The position numbers and the translations under genes are program-made. 64,000 nucleotides of DNA from an uncultured Oscillospiraceae bacterium (lineage in GTDB: Bacteria; Bacillota; Clostridia; Oscillospirales; Oscillospiraceae): contig CAKTXA010000002.1 in the NCBI GenBank assembly GCA_934631005.1, positions 1-64,000 on the forward strand. Reading direction: 5' to 3'. The notes below the pieces were generated by a model. It was not told the origin of the DNA. It saw nothing but the letters and a program-made list of their open reading frames with translations, and did no database searches. Below are positions 20,118 to 32,881 of the stretch, piece by piece. Position 1 is the stretch's first letter; every line of letters begins with the position of its first letter.

Positions 20118-20852
20118 TTATTTTTTCTCGTGGCGGCGTTCCTCCCACGACTCGCGGGCTTCCTTCAGCACCTCCGGCAGCGGACGCGCCGAGCGCAGCG
20201 GGAAGAGGAAATTCTTCTTCTCCCGCAGCTCCTCCTGCCGCTTCTGCACCTGCGATTTCAGGCGCTCAAAGCGGATGACGACGTCGTGCTCGTCGGCAAA
20301 TTTCCGCAGCTTCGACAGCAGATGCGCCGAATACACCACGTCGATGGTGAACACGCCGAAGAAAAAGCCGATGACGAACGAAAACGCCAGATTTTCCGAC
20401 AGCCAGCGCAGCGCGTCCAGAATATACGGGTGCACGCAGAAATAATACACCGCGCTGATGACCGCCCAGAAAAACGAAAACAGCGGACAGACGAGCCCCT
20501 GAATATTGCCCCAGCGGCGGCTGTAGTCCCACAGGCGGACGTGCAGCATTTTGAGCGACACGATGCCCGCGATGTACTCGATCACCGTCATGCTCAGGGC
20601 CATCGCGGCAAAAAGCGCGATGCGCCCGCCCGCGGTGTGCACGTTCCACCGCTCGCCAAGCGTCGCCAGCAGGAACAAAATGCACAGCCCGAAGCCGTAC
20701 AGCGGCACATACGGCCCCACGCAGAAGCCGGGGTTGATCCACTTATGCTCCGGGTTCGTGCCGGAGAAGAATTTGCGGAAAAACAGCTCCAGCACCCAGC
20801 CGAACGTGGAGCCGATGAAAAACAGATACGCAAGACAGAGAAAGAAATTCAT
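20118..20852 (-). CDS. CmpB-like integral membrane protein (244 aa)
   Basis: Five to six membrane segments in about residues 1-190 (FFLCLAYLFFIGSTFGWVLEL..., LYGFGLCILFLLATL, ALFAAMALSMTVIEYIAGIV, PLFSFFWAVISAVYYF, LAFSFVIGFFFGVFTI), then a charged cytoplasmic coiled-coil tail. FGWVLE, NPGFCVGPY and WDYSRRWGNIQGLVCPLFSFFW fit the 'putative ABC-transporter type IV' (CmpB/DUF1113) family, which has no firm function and no ABC subunit here. It begins nine bases after the cinA stop, so it is probably in the thiI-cinA operon. Confidence 0.8.
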   Translation of the reverse strand: MNFFLCLAYLFFIGSTFGWVLELFFRKFFSGTNPEHKWINPGFCVGPYVPLYGFGLCILFLLATLGERWNVHTAGGRIALFAAMALSMTVIEYIAGIVSLKMLHVRLWDYSRRWGNIQGLVCPLFSFFWAVISAVYYFCVHPYILDALRWLSENLAFSFVIGFFFGVFTIDVVYSAHLLSKLRKFADEHDVVIRFERLKSQVQKRQEELREKKNFLFPLRSARPLPEVLKEARESWEERRHEKK

Positions 20853-20861
20853 AGCAGTTCC

Positions 20862-21347
20862 TCAAGGTTCGGACAGTGTTTCCAAAATCAGCGCAAACAC
20901 GGCCTGCGCCGCCTGTTCGCGGATGGCAGCGCGGTCACCCGCAAGGTGCAGCTCCTGTACCAAACACCCCGCCGCGCGGTCGAGCGCGATATACACAAGG
21001 CCGACGGGGCGCCCCGTGCCGTCGCCGTCGGGCCCGGCAAGGCCCGTGACGCTCACGGCGATGTCCGCGCCCAGCTGCGCCCGCGCGCCGCGGGCCATCT
21101 CCCCCGCCGTTTCGGCGGAGACGGCGGTATACCGCGCCAGCGTCTGTCGCGACACGCCGAGCAGGCGGTGCTTGACCTCGTTCGTATAGCTGATGACGCC
21201 GCCCACGTAGACGCTCGACGCGCCCGGAACGTCCGTCAGGAGCTTTCCGAGCAGCCCGCCGGTACACGACTCCGCCGTGCAGAGCGTAAGACCTGCGGCC
21301 CGCAGCCGCTGCAGCACGTCGGCTGCGGAGATATTACGGCTGCTCAT
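20862..21347 (-). CDS. CinA-family nicotinamide-nucleotide amidase (161 aa)
   Basis: Corresponds to the C-terminal amidohydrolase domain of CinA, which deamidates NMN to nicotinate mononucleotide in pyridine-nucleotide recycling. Family signatures: TLCTAESCTGGLLGKLLTDVPGAS, GGVISYTNEVKHRLLGV, AVSAETAGEMARGAR, AVSVTGLAGPDG and KPVGLVYIAL-like RPVGLVYIAL. The N-terminal molybdopterin-like domain of long CinA is absent, as in PncC-type proteins. The ATG overlaps the end of thiI by 14 bp, implying coupling. The gene is short but complete. Confidence 0.92.
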   Translation of the reverse strand: MSSRNISAADVLQRLRAAGLTLCTAESCTGGLLGKLLTDVPGASSVYVGGVISYTNEVKHRLLGVSRQTLARYTAVSAETAGEMARGARAQLGADIAVSVTGLAGPDGDGTGRPVGLVYIALDRAAGCLVQELHLAGDRAAIREQAAQAVFALILETLSEP

Positions 21348-22518
21348 AATAGCGCAGCTGCATTTTTTCGGTGTTCTCGATGGCGCGCGCCACGAGCGCG
21401 TCCACGTCGAGCTTCGCCTCCTCCGCCTCGACCAGCGCGAGGACGGGCTTGGTCTTGGGGTGCTTGGGCGTAAAGACGGTGCAGCAGTCCTCATACGGCA
21501 GGATGGAGGTCTCCATCGTGCCGATCTTCCGCGCACGGGTGACGATCTCCTCCTTGTCCATGCCGATGAGCGGGTGGAAAATGGGCATATGCACCACCGC
21601 GCCGGTGACGGCCATGGCGTCCATCGTCTGGCTGGCGACCTGACCGAGATTTTCGCCGGTGACCAGGCTCTTGGCCCCGTGGTCGCGGCCGATGGCCTCG
21701 GCAATGCGCATCATAAACCGGCGCATGATGATGGTGAAGTACTCCTCGCGGCATTGGTCGCGGATGGCCTCCTGGATCTCGGTAAAGCCCACGATGTCCA
21801 GCGTCATGCGGCCGCAGTAGCGCGTCATCAGGCGCGCCAGCTCGATGACCTTCTCCTTGGCGCGTTCAGAGGTGTACGGATAGGAGAAGAAGTGGATGGC
21901 CTCGATCTCCACGCCGCGCTTGGCGATCATATAGCCCGCGACCGGCGAGTCGATGCCGCCGGAGAGCAGCAGCGCCGCCCGGCCGCCCGTGCCGGTGGGC
22001 AGCCCGCCAGCGCCGGGCACGGCGGGGCCGTGCACATAGGCGGCAAAGTCGCGCACCTCGATGTTCACGAGATAGTCCGGCTCGTGCACATCGACCGCGA
22101 CGTGCGGATACGCCTCGGCGATGCGGCCGCCGATCTCCTGTGAGATCTGGATGGAGTTGAGCGGGAAGGATTTGTCGGAGCGCTTGGACTCGACCTTGAA
22201 GCTCTTCGCGTTCGCCAGATCGTCGCCGAGGTACTCCGTGACGGCCTCGAAGATCGCGTCCAGCGTTTTGTCGCAGGCGCGGCAGCGGCACATCGACGCG
22301 ATGCCGAACAGCGACCCGCAGGCCTCCCACGCGCCGTCGAGATCGCACGCGTCGTCCTGCGGCTCGATGTAGAGCGCGGACTGCATGATATAGACCTTGA
22401 AATTGCCGAAGCACGCCATGCGGCGGCGGGCGTTTTGTTTGAGCTTATCTTCAAATGTGCGGCGGTTCGCGCCCTTGAGGACGATCTCGCCGAGCTTGAG
22501 CAGGAACATTTCTTTCAT
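21334..22518 (-). CDS. thiI: tRNA 4-thiouridine sulfurtransferase
   Basis: Makes 4-thiouridine at tRNA position 8 and may donate sulfur for thiamine thiazole synthesis. At 394 aa: an N-terminal ferredoxin-like and THUMP region (about 1-165, with KLGEIVLKGANRRTFE), then the PP-loop adenylation motif LLSGGIDSPVAGYM (about 184-197), and C in DCCTVFTPKHP (the acceptor Cys region). No rhodanese domain is present, the short form common in Firmicutes, which needs an IscS/NifZ-type desulfurase encoded elsewhere. The cinA-like gene overlaps its 3' end. Confidence 0.95.
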   Translation of the reverse strand: MKEMFLLKLGEIVLKGANRRTFEDKLKQNARRRMACFGNFKVYIMQSALYIEPQDDACDLDGAWEACGSLFGIASMCRCRACDKTLDAIFEAVTEYLGDDLANAKSFKVESKRSDKSFPLNSIQISQEIGGRIAEAYPHVAVDVHEPDYLVNIEVRDFAAYVHGPAVPGAGGLPTGTGGRAALLLSGGIDSPVAGYMIAKRGVEIEAIHFFSYPYTSERAKEKVIELARLMTRYCGRMTLDIVGFTEIQEAIRDQCREEYFTIIMRRFMMRIAEAIGRDHGAKSLVTGENLGQVASQTMDAMAVTGAVVHMPIFHPLIGMDKEEIVTRARKIGTMETSILPYEDCCTVFTPKHPKTKPVLALVEAEEAKLDVDALVARAIENTEKMQLRYYEQP

Positions 22519-22545
22519 GGCCGTTCTTCCTTATTCTATCGTACT

Positions 22546-24069
22546 TTATGAATCGTTTGCGCCGAACTTGAACGAGCGGTACTGCACCGCCTCGGCGATG
22601 TGCTGCGGGGCAATCTCGTCCTCTCCGGCAAGGTCCGCGATGGTGCGCGCCACGCGCAGCACGCGGTCATAGCTGCGGGCGGTCATCTGAAGGCGCTCGA
22701 ACGCCGAGCGCATGAGCGCGGCGGACGCTTCGTCGAGCTTACAGCTCTCGCGCAGCTGCTCGGGCGGCATCTGGGCGTTGCAGAGCGTGCTGCCCGCGCC
22801 GAAGCGCGCCCGCTGGCGCTGCCGGGCCGCATTCACACGCGCGCGGATGGTGCTCGACGGCTCCGCCGGGGTGCGGCGGCGCAGATCGTCAAATTCCACC
22901 GCCGGGACCTCCACGATGAGGTCAATGCGGTCGAGCATCGGGCCGGACACGCGCGAGAGGTACTGGTCGACCGACGAGCGCGTGCAGTGGCAGCGGCCGC
23001 TCGGGTCGCCGTACCAGCCGCATTTGCAGGGGTTCATCGCGCAGACCAGCATAAACTGGCTGGGATACGTCACGGAGCCCTGCACACGCGAGATGGTGAC
23101 TCTGCCGTCCTCCAGCGGCTGGCGCAGGACCTCCAGCGCGTCGCGCCGGAACTCCGGCAGCTCGTCGAGGAACAAAACGCCCTTGTGCGCCAGCGAGATC
23201 TCACCCGGCTTCGGCGTAGGCCCGCCGCCGGCGAGCGCCGCGGCGGAGACGGTATGGTGCGGGCTGCGGAACGGGCGCTCGGTCACGAGCGGGCGGCGTG
23301 CATCCAGCATTCCGATGACGGAGTAGATCTTTGTGACCTCCAGCGCCTCCTCGCGCGTCATATCCGGCAGGATCGACGGCAGGCGCTTGGAGAGCATGCT
23401 TTTGCCGGAGCCCGGCGGGCCGATCAGCAGGATATTATGCCCGCCCGCGGCGGCGATCTCCAGCGCACGCTTGACATTCTCCTGCCCCATCACGTCGCGA
23501 AAGTCCGGCTGCGCGTCCGTGAGCGGCGCGGGCTGCCACGGCTCGGCGGGCGTGAGCGGCGCGTCGCCGCGCAGATGGCCCACAAGCTCCTGCACGGTGT
23601 GCACGCCGTAGACCGTGATGCCGTCGGCGAGCGTTGCCTCGGCGGCGTTCTCCGCCGGGACGTAGAGCGTTTTCACGCCGATCTCGCGCGCGGCGAGCGC
23701 CATGGGCAAAACGCCCGGCACCGGGCGCAGGATGCCCTCCAGACTCAGTTCACCCAGAAACGCGCTGGTCTTATCCGGCTTTTTGATGAGCTCTGACGCG
23801 CTGAGGATGCCGAGCAGGATCGGCAGATCGTACAGTGTGCCGGATTTTTTCGTCCCGGCCGGGGCGAGGTTGAGCGTGATGCGGCTGACGGGAAATTTGA
23901 AGCCGCAGTTTTTGATCGCGGCGCGCACGCGCTCGCGCGCCTCCTTGACCGCCGCGTCCGGCAGGCCGACGACGTCAAACGCCGGAAGGCCTGTGGTGAT
24001 GTAACACTCCACCTCGACCTCGTAGCCGCCGATGCCCTGAATGCCAAGTGAACGGATATGGCTGAACAT
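22546..24069 (-). CDS. ComM/YifB family Mg-chelatase-like AAA+ ATPase (507 aa)
   Basis: A helicase-like AAA+ protein; the family member ComM promotes branch migration during DNA uptake. The N-terminal ChlI-like domain (IVGLPDAAVKEARERVRAAIKN, NLAPAGTKK) covers about 1-170. The AAA+ module has Walker A GPPGSGKS (about 218-225) and Walker B GVLFLDELPEF, the zinc-like Cys set CKCGWYGDPSGRCHC, and a C-terminal Mg_chelatase_C helix bundle. The start at MFSHIRS has GGAGG seven bases upstream. It lies 27 bp ahead of thiI on the same strand, so cotranscription is likely. The exact role in this host is unknown. Confidence 0.93.
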   Translation of the reverse strand: MFSHIRSLGIQGIGGYEVEVECYITTGLPAFDVVGLPDAAVKEARERVRAAIKNCGFKFPVSRITLNLAPAGTKKSGTLYDLPILLGILSASELIKKPDKTSAFLGELSLEGILRPVPGVLPMALAAREIGVKTLYVPAENAAEATLADGITVYGVHTVQELVGHLRGDAPLTPAEPWQPAPLTDAQPDFRDVMGQENVKRALEIAAAGGHNILLIGPPGSGKSMLSKRLPSILPDMTREEALEVTKIYSVIGMLDARRPLVTERPFRSPHHTVSAAALAGGGPTPKPGEISLAHKGVLFLDELPEFRRDALEVLRQPLEDGRVTISRVQGSVTYPSQFMLVCAMNPCKCGWYGDPSGRCHCTRSSVDQYLSRVSGPMLDRIDLIVEVPAVEFDDLRRRTPAEPSSTIRARVNAARQRQRARFGAGSTLCNAQMPPEQLRESCKLDEASAALMRSAFERLQMTARSYDRVLRVARTIADLAGEDEIAPQHIAEAVQYRSFKFGANDS

Positions 24070-24111
24070 ACCGCACCTCCGCAAAATCGTACTTGTACTT
24101 ACCTACTGTAT

Positions 24112-24140
24112 ATGATAGCGCATTTTGCCGAAAAATCCAA
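24112..24140 (-). promoter_or_regulatory. Promoter of the ComM-thiI-cinA run
   Basis: Minus strand TTGGAT (24135-24140), 17-bp spacer, TATCAT (24112-24117); divergent from the nifJ promoter. The -35 is imperfect. Confidence 0.45.
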
Positions 24141-24211
24141 CAGGAAATTGCGTTTGCGGCAAGGTTTTGCACGCGGTCGTCGAAAGTTGTACGTCTTGCG
24201 CGGAATTTTCA

Positions 24212-24240
24212 TTTACATTGTACAAACTTTGTGCTATGAT
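24212..24240 (+). promoter_or_regulatory. nifJ promoter
   Basis: TTTACA (24212-24217), 17-bp spacer, TATGAT (24235-24240). Confidence 0.7.
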
Positions 24241-24280
24241 GACCCTGTACGATTTTATAATTACTAGGAGGTAATTGAAA

Positions 24281-27901
<3,621 letters not shown>

Positions 27902-27913
27902 TTACCTCCTATG

Positions 27914-27944
27914 AAGAACTCCCCGGTTGAGCCGGGGAGTTCTT
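27914..27944 (+). terminator. nifJ terminator
   Basis: A 13-bp stem AAGAACTCCCCGG / CCGGGGAGTTCTT with a 5-base loop, followed by TTC. Confidence 0.85.
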
Positions 27945-28018
27945 TTCAAACATGGCCCGTTTTATCGGGTTTTCGTTTGAGCGGGTTTGCACTGAACTCC
28001 GTGCAAAGCGCGCGGCTC

Positions 28019-28142
28019 TTGGCTCTCCCTTTGGGAGAGCTGTCAGCGAAGCTGACTGAGAGGGTCTGGCAGCATGGACATTACGGACCCTCTCCGTCCT
28101 TCGCTGCGCTCGGACACCTCTCCCAAAGGGGGAGGCAAGTGG
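28019..28142. repeat. Intergenic inverted-repeat element A
   Basis: The left side (CTTGGCTCTCCCTTTGGGAG...GAGAGGGT) and the inverted right side (CACTTGCCTCCCCCTTTGGG...GAGAGGGT) share the same layout around a short centre, giving a long imperfect hairpin. It occupies most of the 316-bp gap 27902-28217, which has no gene. Similar in design to the element at 32636-32796; such repeats are common between genes in gut Clostridia. Confidence 0.7.
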
Positions 28143-28170
28143 CCAAACCGTTACACTGCGTATTTGCACG

Positions 28171-28208
28171 AAAAATGGAGCGTATCGACTCCGATACGCT
28201 CCATTTTT
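28171..28208. terminator. Bidirectional terminator
   Basis: A perfect 17-bp stem AAAAATGGAGCGTATCG / CGATACGCTCCATTTTT, loop ACTC. It serves the minus-strand gene ending at 28218. Confidence 0.85.
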
Positions 28209-28217
28209 TATATTGAC

Positions 28218-29528
28218 TTATCCGATCTTACAACGGACGATACATTCATACGTTGTGCCGCCGTAGGTGGTGGAGACGGTGGCGGTGCCGCCGCCGACGG
28301 CGTAAACAACGCCCTTTTCATCCACCGTGCACACCGACGTATCCGACGAGCGCCACGTCAGACCCGACACGCGGTCATCATTCGAATCGCGCAGGCTGAG
28401 CTTAAAGTACTCGCCGATGATCGACATCGTCACGTCCGAATGGCTGATGGTGCAGTTGGGGTCCGCCGGTTCGGCGCTCTCGGCCGAGTCCTCCAGACGG
28501 CAGCGGACGATGCACTCCAGCGTGACCGGCTCGTCCAGTGCGACCGTTGCGGTGATCGTGGCCGTGCCGATGCCCTTGGCAGTGACCATGCCGTCCGCGC
28601 CCACAGACGCGACGCTGCCGTCGCTGCTGGCGAACGTGACCTCCGTCCCGTCCTCCAGATTCAGCACCTTCAGCTGGAACTGTTCGCCGGGGTTAAAGAA
28701 CGACATATCGGTGTTGTTGAGCACCGGCGGCTCGGCAGGCGCCTGCTCGCCGGCCGCGAGCGTAAAGTCGCAGGTGACCAGGCACGTGGCGCTCTGGTCG
28801 CCGCAGGTGACGGTGATCTCCGTCGCGCCGCCGGAGATGGCCACGATCTTGCCGTTGGCGTTCACGGTGGCGATGGACTCGTCGGCGGAGGTATACACGA
28901 CCTCCTCCGTGCAGTCGGCGGGCGTGAGCTGAACGGTCATGTTGTAGAACTGCTCCGCCTCCTCAAACGTCACGCTCGTGCTGCCGAGCGACAGCGCCGT
29001 GCACGGAATGGCGCGCTGCGCGGCTGGCTGCTCGTCCGTCTGCTGCTGATAGTCCTCTTCGTTCATGTAATCCGCCGCGGTCGGGGCCTTGTCCTCCGCT
29101 GCGGGCTCTGCAGTCTCGGGCTGCGCCGTTTCGGCGGTGGTGTCCGGCTGCGTGACCGTCTGCTCCGTGCGGCCGAACAGGGCCAGCATCGAGACCGGCT
29201 CGCCAAAGAAGCCGATGTTGTAGAACGCAAACAATGCCCCCGCGATGACCAGCAGCGCCAGCACCGAGCACAGCACGATCATCACCCACTTGGGCACAGA
29301 ATAGACGCTGCCGGTCTTTGTCTGCACGCCGCCTGCGTGCTTGGCCGCGTATTTGCCGCCGCCCTTTTTCTTGAGCCATTTCCCCTGCCCCTGCGGTGCG
29401 GGCTGCTGTGCGCTCTCCGCCGCCGCGTTCGCGTCCTGCGGCGCGGGGGCCGCCCGGCCGCAGAGCGGGCAGTGCGTCAGCTCGGCAGAAAACTCCAGAC
29501 CGCAGTATTCGCAAGTCTTTAATTCCAT
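28218..29528 (-). CDS. Zinc-ribbon membrane protein with Ig-like (Big2) domains (436 aa)
   Basis: The N-terminus has a zinc ribbon, CEYCGLEF...CPLCG (residues 6-25), then a low-complexity basic linker, one membrane helix (about 81-103, WVMIVLCSVLALLVIAGALFAFYNIGFF), an acidic Thr/Glu/Pro stalk, and three extracytoplasmic bacterial Ig-like units (each with VYTSADESIATVNANGKIVAI-like strands ending in ATCLVTC, LECIVRC or YECIVRC). Topology is inside zinc ribbon, outside Ig domains. GGAGG precedes the ATG. It is divergent from a membrane Ser/Thr kinase, suggesting a shared envelope or signalling role; the function is unknown. Confidence 0.88.
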   Translation of the reverse strand: MELKTCEYCGLEFSAELTHCPLCGRAAPAPQDANAAAESAQQPAPQGQGKWLKKKGGGKYAAKHAGGVQTKTGSVYSVPKWVMIVLCSVLALLVIAGALFAFYNIGFFGEPVSMLALFGRTEQTVTQPDTTAETAQPETAEPAAEDKAPTAADYMNEEDYQQQTDEQPAAQRAIPCTALSLGSTSVTFEEAEQFYNMTVQLTPADCTEEVVYTSADESIATVNANGKIVAISGGATEITVTCGDQSATCLVTCDFTLAAGEQAPAEPPVLNNTDMSFFNPGEQFQLKVLNLEDGTEVTFASSDGSVASVGADGMVTAKGIGTATITATVALDEPVTLECIVRCRLEDSAESAEPADPNCTISHSDVTMSIIGEYFKLSLRDSNDDRVSGLTWRSSDTSVCTVDEKGVVYAVGGGTATVSTTYGGTTYECIVRCKIG

Positions 29529-29703
29529 AGAAACCTCCGTTCAGGTCACGCAGCACCCGAACGCCGCCAAACCGGCGGCTGGACGGGTATGACGATCCTT
29601 CCGATGGCGCGCGATCGGGCGCAAATTGCGCGCAGCGCGCCTTATACACGGCATTATAGCACAACTTGTCGAATATTCCAAGTAGAAAGCACAACATATT
29701 GTA

Positions 29704-29732
29704 TTGCAATTTTTCTAAAAATGTCCTAGAAT
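29704..29732 (+). promoter_or_regulatory. Kinase promoter with palindrome over the -10
   Basis: TTGCAA (29704-29709), 17-bp spacer, TAGAAT (29727-29732). The -10 is centred in the exact palindrome GTCCTA-gaa-TAGGAC (29723-29737), a likely operator. The remaining bases of the divergent gap 29529-29817 show no gene. Confidence 0.6.
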
Positions 29733-29817
29733 AGGACAGAGTGGAATTTGGGCGCGTGCGCCCATCCGCGCAGTCGTGTCCGCCCGCGCGGCGGATGATC
29801 CAAAGGAGGCGAAGTAT

Positions 29818-32529
29818 TTGCCGGAACTCAAACTCATTGCGCCACTGCTTTCGAATATGGAAGTGGTCAAGTGCCTCAGCGTCCGCGGCGGGACGTCGGT
29901 GTACATCGTGCGCAGCACCAAGACAAATACGACCTATATTCTCAAACACATCTCCGTGCCGGAGTCGCAGAAGCAGGTCGACGCCCTGCTCTACACCGGC
30001 GCGGCGGCAACGAACGAGGAAGCGCAGAAATACTACGAGCAGGTCGTTTCCGACTACCAGACGGAGCTGGAGCTGCTGGAAACGCTCTCGGCCAGCGCCA
30101 ACATTGAGAGCTACCGCAGCTATCAGATCGCGCCGAAGGAGGACGCCGTCGGCTACGACGTGTATCTGCTGGCCGAAAACCGCAAAACGCTGTCGGATTA
30201 TCTGGCCGAGACGCCGATGACCTATCTGTGCGCGGTAAATCTGGGGCTGGACCTGTGCGCCGCGCTGAGCGACCTGCGCGAGGCAGGGCTCATCCACCGC
30301 GACGTGAAGCCCTCGAACGTCTACCTCAACCAGCAGGGTCACTTCGTGCTGGGCGATCTCGGCATTGCGAAGATCGACGAGCTGAAATACTGCTCCATGC
30401 CGGAGCATATGCTCAGCTCCTACTCCGCGCCGGAGCTGTTCGACCTTGTCGGCAGCATCGAGCCGACCACCGATATTTACTCCGTCGGTCTCATCCTCTA
30501 CCGCATCTTTAACGGCAACCATGCCCCGTTTGAGGATGAGAAAACGACGGCCAAGGCCGCCGACCGCCGCCGCATCACCGGCGAGGAGCTGCCTGCGCCG
30601 CTCTACGCCGACTATGAGCTGACCGCCATCCTGCTCAAAGCCTGCGCGTTCAAGCCGGAGGACCGCTATCAGTCCCCTGAGGAGCTGCGGCAGGAGCTGG
30701 TGGAGTATGTCAAGCGCAATCAGGTGGAGGACACGCCCATCGTGCCGCCCATCGTGACCGACGGCGAGACGGTGACGCCCGCGCCGGAGGACGAAGCGGT
30801 CGAGCCGGTGCAGTTTGCCGACGCTGAGGCGCTGCCGGAGGATTTTAAGCAGAGCTTCTCCCCCGACACCGATATGCTGAACGCCATCATCGACTCCGTC
30901 CACCGCAAGATGGAAAACGAGCCGGACGACGAACCGGACGAGCCGTCGGGCGGCTCTGACAGCACAGACACCGCCGCGCCCGCAAAAAAACCGGTGCGCA
31001 AGCGCCGCCGCGGCAAGAGCCTTGGGCTGGTATTGGCGGGCATCGTAGCGGTCATCGCCGCGGCGCTGGTCTATTTCTTCGTGATCGCACCCGCGAGCGT
31101 GCACGTGAGCGACATCCAGCTCATCGACACCACCACGAACAGTATCACCGTGCAGGTCGATTCGCGTGAAAAGGACGGCACGTTTGAGATCACCTGCGCC
31201 GACGCCTACGGCAACAGCTTCCGCGCGCCGTATGTGAAGGGCGAGCAGAACGTCTTTACGGGCCTTGTCCCCGGTACGCAGTACACCATCACCGCCGTGG
31301 CGGCGAACGATAAGAAGATCACCGGCACGTATGTCACGCGCGCGACCACCGTCGCGGAGACGGAGATCCTGAGCTTCACGGTCACGCCGGTGGCGCTGAC
31401 GCAGGTGGAGGTCAACCTGACGCTCAACGGCCCCGACCCCGGCGAATGGTCGGTGTCGTATGCCGCCGAGGGCGTGGACGCCAAAACCGCGACGTTCGCC
31501 GGGCACAGCACCGTCATCGCCAATCTGGAATCCGGCAAGGAGTATACGTTCATCCTCCTGCCGCCGGAGAACACGCACCTTGTGGGCACCACGCAGGTGA
31601 GCTACTCCACTGTGCCCACGGTCGATATTGAGCAGACCACGGTGGCCCTGTCGTCGTCCAGCGCGATCCTGTCCTGGACCTACAGCGGCGAAGCGCCGGA
31701 GCACTGGACGGTGCGCATCGACGGTGAGGACGGCAGCCACGACGAGCAGACCGTCAATGCGCCGAACGTGACGTTTGAAAATCTGACGTCCGGCATGACC
31801 TACACCATCACCATCTCCGCGCCGACGATGCTGCTGGACGGCACGCTGACGATCGTGCCCACGGTCACGAACGTGACGGAGCTGAAGGTGGAGCAGGCTG
31901 ACAGCGGCGACTACACCGTCAGCTGGATGAGCACCGGCGGCAGCGACGACGCGGGCTGGGTCGTGAAGGTCGCGCCGAAGGGCGCGGACGAGGCCTCCGC
32001 CATCGTCATCGAGACGGAGAAGAAGGAATCCTGCAAGGTCTCGGCCAAGCAGCTCATCCCCGAGACGACCTACACCGTCACGCTGGAGCTGGCCAACGGC
32101 GACGTGCTGGACGGCACGACCACCGCCGAGCTGACCACGCCGGAGACCGGGAACTATCACGATCACGGCCTGCAGAGCGGCTACATCGGCATGTATAAGG
32201 AGCCGGACAAGGACGACTGGACCGTGCAGGATCTCGCAACGCCTGCCACGACCTTTGCCCCCACGGAGACTATGGCGTTTGCCGTGCAGGGCGTGGGCAC
32301 GCTGGAGGAGAGCACGGAAGAGATCAGCGTGACCATGGTCATCCGCAATGAGGACGGCGACATCGTGGACGCGGCGACTACCTCCGCGGTCTGGAACGAT
32401 ATGTGGAAGGACGATCTCTGCATCGGCGCGTTCCCCCGCCCGGTCAAAACGCCCGGCGAGTACACGTTCGAGCTCTACTTCAATGGAAAAGCCCTCGTAC
32501 AGCAGACCGTCACGGTCACGGAATCGTAA
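29818..32529 (+). CDS. Membrane Ser/Thr protein kinase with FN3-like ectodomain (903 aa)
   Basis: Eukaryotic-type kinase domain at about residues 10-300: Gly-loop SVRGGTSVYIV, the ATP Lys in YILKHIS, catalytic HRDVKPSNVYL (about 160), and DLG in place of DFG (about 180), SSYSAPE for the activation segment end, TDIYSVGLILYRI. An acidic linker is followed by KKPVRKRRRGKS and a membrane helix (about 402-424), then about 480 outside residues made of repeated beta sandwiches (TTYTVTLELANG, SGMTYTITISAP). It has FN3-like rather than the usual PASTA repeats, so the ligand differs from cell-wall muropeptides. The start is TTG behind AAAGGAGG; an upstream GTG would place that site inside the gene. Confidence 0.88.
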   Translation: MPELKLIAPLLSNMEVVKCLSVRGGTSVYIVRSTKTNTTYILKHISVPESQKQVDALLYTGAAATNEEAQKYYEQVVSDYQTELELLETLSASANIESYRSYQIAPKEDAVGYDVYLLAENRKTLSDYLAETPMTYLCAVNLGLDLCAALSDLREAGLIHRDVKPSNVYLNQQGHFVLGDLGIAKIDELKYCSMPEHMLSSYSAPELFDLVGSIEPTTDIYSVGLILYRIFNGNHAPFEDEKTTAKAADRRRITGEELPAPLYADYELTAILLKACAFKPEDRYQSPEELRQELVEYVKRNQVEDTPIVPPIVTDGETVTPAPEDEAVEPVQFADAEALPEDFKQSFSPDTDMLNAIIDSVHRKMENEPDDEPDEPSGGSDSTDTAAPAKKPVRKRRRGKSLGLVLAGIVAVIAAALVYFFVIAPASVHVSDIQLIDTTTNSITVQVDSREKDGTFEITCADAYGNSFRAPYVKGEQNVFTGLVPGTQYTITAVAANDKKITGTYVTRATTVAETEILSFTVTPVALTQVEVNLTLNGPDPGEWSVSYAAEGVDAKTATFAGHSTVIANLESGKEYTFILLPPENTHLVGTTQVSYSTVPTVDIEQTTVALSSSSAILSWTYSGEAPEHWTVRIDGEDGSHDEQTVNAPNVTFENLTSGMTYTITISAPTMLLDGTLTIVPTVTNVTELKVEQADSGDYTVSWMSTGGSDDAGWVVKVAPKGADEASAIVIETEKKESCKVSAKQLIPETTYTVTLELANGDVLDGTTTAELTTPETGNYHDHGLQSGYIGMYKEPDKDDWTVQDLATPATTFAPTETMAFAVQGVGTLEESTEEISVTMVIRNEDGDIVDAATTSAVWNDMWKDDLCIGAFPRPVKTPGEYTFELYFNGKALVQQTVTVTES

Positions 32530-32540
32530 AAAGCATAAGA

Positions 32541-32561
32541 GAGCGGCACAACGTGCCGCTC
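32541..32561 (+). terminator. Kinase gene terminator
   Basis: GAGCGGCAC / GTGCCGCTC with loop AAC, 11 bp past the stop; the T-run is weak. Confidence 0.6.
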
Positions 32562-32635
32562 CCTTGTGTTTGCCGCACGTACACGCAAAATCCCCGATAT
32601 GTATTGACGCACACTGGGGCGGTAGGCAGCCCATA

Positions 32636-32796
32636 CCTTCCCCTGGGGGGAAGGTGCCCACGAAGGGGGCGGATGAGGGCCGGGGAGCACTGACGGATAG
32701 CTTTGCAGTTTCAGTTAAACGCGAATGCTCCCCGGCCCTCATCAGTCTGCGGAGCTAGCGCTCCGCAGCCAGCTTCCCCGAGGGGAAGCCAAGGCA
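32636..32796. repeat. Intergenic inverted-repeat element B
   Basis: Left part CCTTCCCCTGGGGGGAAGG...GATGAGGGCCGGGGAGCA and right part in inverse orientation ending GGCTTCCCCTCGGGGAAG share an exact 18-bp block (GATGAGGGCCGGGGAGCA) on opposite strands. It fills most of the 389-bp gap 32530-32918; no gene was found there. It is related in layout to the element at 28019-28142. Confidence 0.7.
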
Positions 32797-32881
32797 CTTC
32801 TGCAAATCGGCACTGCCGTAAAAATCCACCACTGCGTACAGAATCGGCTGGTTTCCCTGCCGGGCAGAGCGGGCATATGAA

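Noticed and set aside
28963..32742. 1259-codon minus frame across the kinase gene
   Set aside because: Composition is Arg/Gly/His/Val-rich, it overlaps two well-supported genes, and no ribosome site or domain is present.
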